This document shows positions 41,449-43,189 of a stretch of DNA of 43,189 bases, piece by piece. This stretch comes from an uncultured bacterium (GTDB lineage Bacteria; Cyanobacteriota; Vampirovibrionia; Gastranaerophilales; Gastranaerophilaceae). The number at the start of each line of letters is the position of its first letter. The first letter of the stretch is position 1. The notes beneath the pieces were generated by a model that was not told the origin of the DNA, searched no databases, and saw nothing but the letters and a program-made list of their open reading frames with translations. The position numbers and the translations under genes were made by a program. The stretch is from the NCBI GenBank assembly GCA_949296355.1, contig CASFPS010000015.1, forward strand, positions 1 to 43,189, written 5' to 3'.

Positions 41449-42918
41449 CTATAAAAATTTTGTTATATTAGACATAATATTATATCTTTCACAATAACGC
41501 TTAAGTTCTTTAATAACCACTCCAGAGAGTACAAAAACAGCAATCAGATTCGGAACAGCAAGAAATAATGTAACTGCATCTGAAAGGTTTATTATACTTT
41601 TAAAATTCATTGCAGAGCCTGCTATTATACAAATACAATATATTGCCTGAAAAATTCTTGTTTTATAATTTGCGTATCCAAAAAGGTAATTCCACGCTTT
41701 TAGCCCGTAATACGAGCCGCAAAGCATTGTGGATAAAACAAAGCAGCTTGCCATAACAGTTAAAATTACAGGATACCACGGACATATTGTCGCAAATGCT
41801 TTTGAAGTAAGTTCAATTCCTGCAATACCGTCAACTGTTAAGTAAGCTTTTGAAACAACAATAACAAATGCCGTAGCAACTCCTACAATTACAGTATCTA
41901 CAAATGGCTGTAGCATTGAAATAAATGCCTGGGCAACAGGTTTATTCGTGTTTACGGCAGAAAACGCTATAGGGGCGGTTCCCAGCCCTGATTCATTTGC
42001 AAACATAGCACGTCTGAAGCCCCAGAGCATACACGCAAAAGCTCCGCCCGTCATAGCTTTAGGAGAAAAAGCTTCTTTTATAATAAGAATAACTGTTTCA
42101 GGAAGATGATGAATATTTAAAATACATACCAGAAAAGCACTAAAAACATACAAGGAGCACATTACAGGGGTTACTTTAGAGGTAAATTTCCCGATAGCTT
42201 TAATCCCCCCGATAATAGTAAACCAGGTTATTATTGCAACGATTGTTCCCAGAATCCAGCCGTTATTTGCAAAAATGCTATTATTACCGCCTGTAACTTC
42301 GGTAAATTGCGCGGTCATAGCATTAATCTGAAAAAGATTCCAGCCGCCAATCATTGCAAAAATACAGCAAATTGCATATATTTTTGCAAGTGAATTGCCA
42401 AAATAGCTGCCCAAGCGACCTTTAAAAGCTATCGGTATGTAATACATCGGTCCGCCCGATACCGTTCCGTCCGGATTAGTTTTTCTAAACTTTACGCCGA
42501 GAAGGACTTCTGAAAATTTTAGAGCCATGGAAAAGAATCCGGCAACTACCATCCAGAAAATTACCCCCGGTCCGCCTATCGAAACTGCAGCAGCTGAGCC
42601 TGCTACATTACCAATACCTGCCGAGGCGGATATAGTAGCGCTAAGAGCCTGAAATGATGATAATTCGCCTTTTTTCTTTCTCTGATATCCGTTCGGGTTA
42701 TCGTGTTTATATTTATTTGTGATAAGTTTTACTGCGTGCTTAAAGCCCCAGATTCCGATAAAGCCTGTTCTTATTGTAAAATACACTGCTGCAGTAATTA
42801 AAAGCGCAACAAGAAATTCTACTTTGACCCCTCCGATTGTAATATTGGAAAATATTAAACCGGAAATTTTATCGGCTATTGGTGATAATAAGCTATCTAT
42901 TGCGGCATCAAAATTCAT
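41449..42918 (-). CDS. Sodium:alanine symporter (AGCS family)
   Basis: 489 residues with about eleven transmembrane segments. The family signatures are visible: SGGPMYYIP, GIGNVAGSAAAVSIGGPGVIF with the conserved Gly-rich segment, ANESGLGTAPIAFSA, and a late SYYGLKAWNYLFG. AGCS proteins import alanine or glycine with Na+ (or H+) across the inner membrane. It could use the sodium gradient generated by the oadB pump; that link is inferred. A TATAAT lies 11 nt before the ATG with no Shine-Dalgarno, so the leader is probably very short. It is followed by the S-F-S-G protein. Confidence 0.95.
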   Translation of the reverse strand: MNFDAAIDSLLSPIADKISGLIFSNITIGGVKVEFLVALLITAAVYFTIRTGFIGIWGFKHAVKLITNKYKHDNPNGYQRKKKGELSSFQALSATISASAGIGNVAGSAAAVSIGGPGVIFWMVVAGFFSMALKFSEVLLGVKFRKTNPDGTVSGGPMYYIPIAFKGRLGSYFGNSLAKIYAICCIFAMIGGWNLFQINAMTAQFTEVTGGNNSIFANNGWILGTIVAIITWFTIIGGIKAIGKFTSKVTPVMCSLYVFSAFLVCILNIHHLPETVILIIKEAFSPKAMTGGAFACMLWGFRRAMFANESGLGTAPIAFSAVNTNKPVAQAFISMLQPFVDTVIVGVATAFVIVVSKAYLTVDGIAGIELTSKAFATICPWYPVILTVMASCFVLSTMLCGSYYGLKAWNYLFGYANYKTRIFQAIYCICIIAGSAMNFKSIINLSDAVTLFLAVPNLIAVFVLSGVVIKELKRYCERYNIMSNITKFL

Positions 42919-42935
42919 AAATATATTTTATTATA
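42919..42935 (-). promoter_or_regulatory. Putative short-leader promoter (-10 box) of the alanine symporter gene
   Basis: On the minus strand TATAAT (42935-42930) is followed by 11 nt and the ATG at 42918. No Shine-Dalgarno is present. Confidence 0.5.
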
Positions 42936-42974
42936 AACATACTTAGTGTACAAATGACAAATAAGAAATATAGG

Positions 42975-42990
42975 TCGGGTTTTAACCCGA
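42975..42990. repeat. TCGGGTT-TT-AACCCGA hairpin, relative of the 20518-20634 element
   Basis: Perfect 7-bp inverted repeat flanked by GACAGGAACATTGC. The plus sequence resembles the end of the element at 20518-20634 (GACGGGTTTACTAACCCGACA), suggesting a shared dispersed repeat family. Confidence 0.45.
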
Positions 42991-43002
42991 CAGGAACATT
43001 GC

Positions 43003-43027
43003 AAAAAAAAAGCTCCCTTTCGGGAGT
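43003..43027 (-). terminator. Minus-strand rho-independent terminator
   Basis: Read on the minus strand: ACTCCCGAAAGGGAGC followed by nine T. It would end a transcript coming from the right, whose gene lies beyond the window or in the last 150 bp. Confidence 0.7.
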
Positions 43028-43098
43028 GAAACTTAGTTTAGTAAGATGTAAGATTATATAAGAGAGTTGTGTTGTGTTTGAGTTATAGAGATTCGGGT

Positions 43099-43161
43099 GA
43101 GGGGTTAACCCTCGTTTAAGATTGCTTCGGGCTGTCCTGGCTGCTCCCTCGCAATGACGCT
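43099..43161. repeat. Dispersed-type intergenic repeat sequences at the window edge
   Basis: GAGGGGTTAACCCTC (43099-43113) is a palindrome. Immediately after it, a 35-bp unit starts with ATTGC and ends with GCAAT (43121-43155), containing TTCGGGCTGTCCTGGCTGCTCCCTC. Read on the other strand it begins GTCATTGCGAGGGAGC, the form of a short repeat I recall from many bacterial genomes. No coding region is convincing from 42936 to the end. Confidence 0.5.
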
Positions 43162-43189
43162 TCTTTTATCTTTTCCGACCAATTATCTA

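Overview
The window looks like chromosome from a low-GC, Gram-negative-enveloped, probably fermentative gut bacterium. An Omp85/BamA barrel with a Skp/OmpH chaperone, a sedoheptulose-7-phosphate isomerase and many glycosyltransferases point to an outer membrane carrying a polysaccharide. A sodium-pumping decarboxylase, pyruvate kinase, nucleoside phosphorylases and an alanine:sodium symporter point to fermentative, sodium-based energetics. Several small proteins with an Asn-rich N-terminus and an F-x-G motif remind me of Gastranaerophilales (Vampirovibrionia/'Melainabacteria'). That assignment is inference from style and gene content; the window has no marker gene to settle it.

Layout. 1-1190: a HAD-like phosphatase divergent from an XRE regulator with paired TTGCA operators, an intergenic region with 10-bp-phased TTGCACT repeats, and tRNA-Ile(GAT). 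1191-5915: a membrane GT2 with a Cys-rich tail, a secreted protein, and a two-gene operon of unknown membrane proteins. 5932-9948: birA-oadG-oadA-oadB, a biotin-dependent sodium-pump operon with its own biotin ligase. 9947-12898: an F-x-G protein, a GNAT acetyltransferase, an MBL hydrolase and an SPFH pair. 12948-21610: a surface-glycan locus (GT1, five GT2-like enzymes, a multi-pass membrane protein) interrupted by a glycine-zipper protein, an F-x-G protein and a MITE-like repeat. 21641-25780: tRNA nucleotidyltransferase, TerC/DUF475 protein, gmhA, pyk. 25798-28599: a hairpin repeat, pit phosphate transporter with its DUF47 partner, UDP-xylose synthase. 28614-33801 (minus): bamA-skp-deoA followed by a soluble protein carrying the FlhA cytoplasmic domain. 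33958-38631: uridine phosphorylase and a FliD-like gene broken by an in-frame stop and lacking its N-terminal domain. 38754-43189: a second secreted protein, a homocitrate/Re-citrate synthase-like enzyme, another F-x-G protein, an alanine symporter, and repeats.

The strongest candidates for something undescribed are the orphan FlhA_C-like protein fused to a DUF4177-like domain, the degenerate FliD-like gene nearby, and the recurrent N-terminal F-x-G motif on proteins without Sec signals. They could be parts of a reduced or repurposed type III/flagellar-like export pathway, but this window alone cannot prove it. A second theme is promoter architecture: several unlinked genes have a TATNNT box exactly 11-12 nt before ATG and no Shine-Dalgarno, suggesting very short-leader mRNAs.
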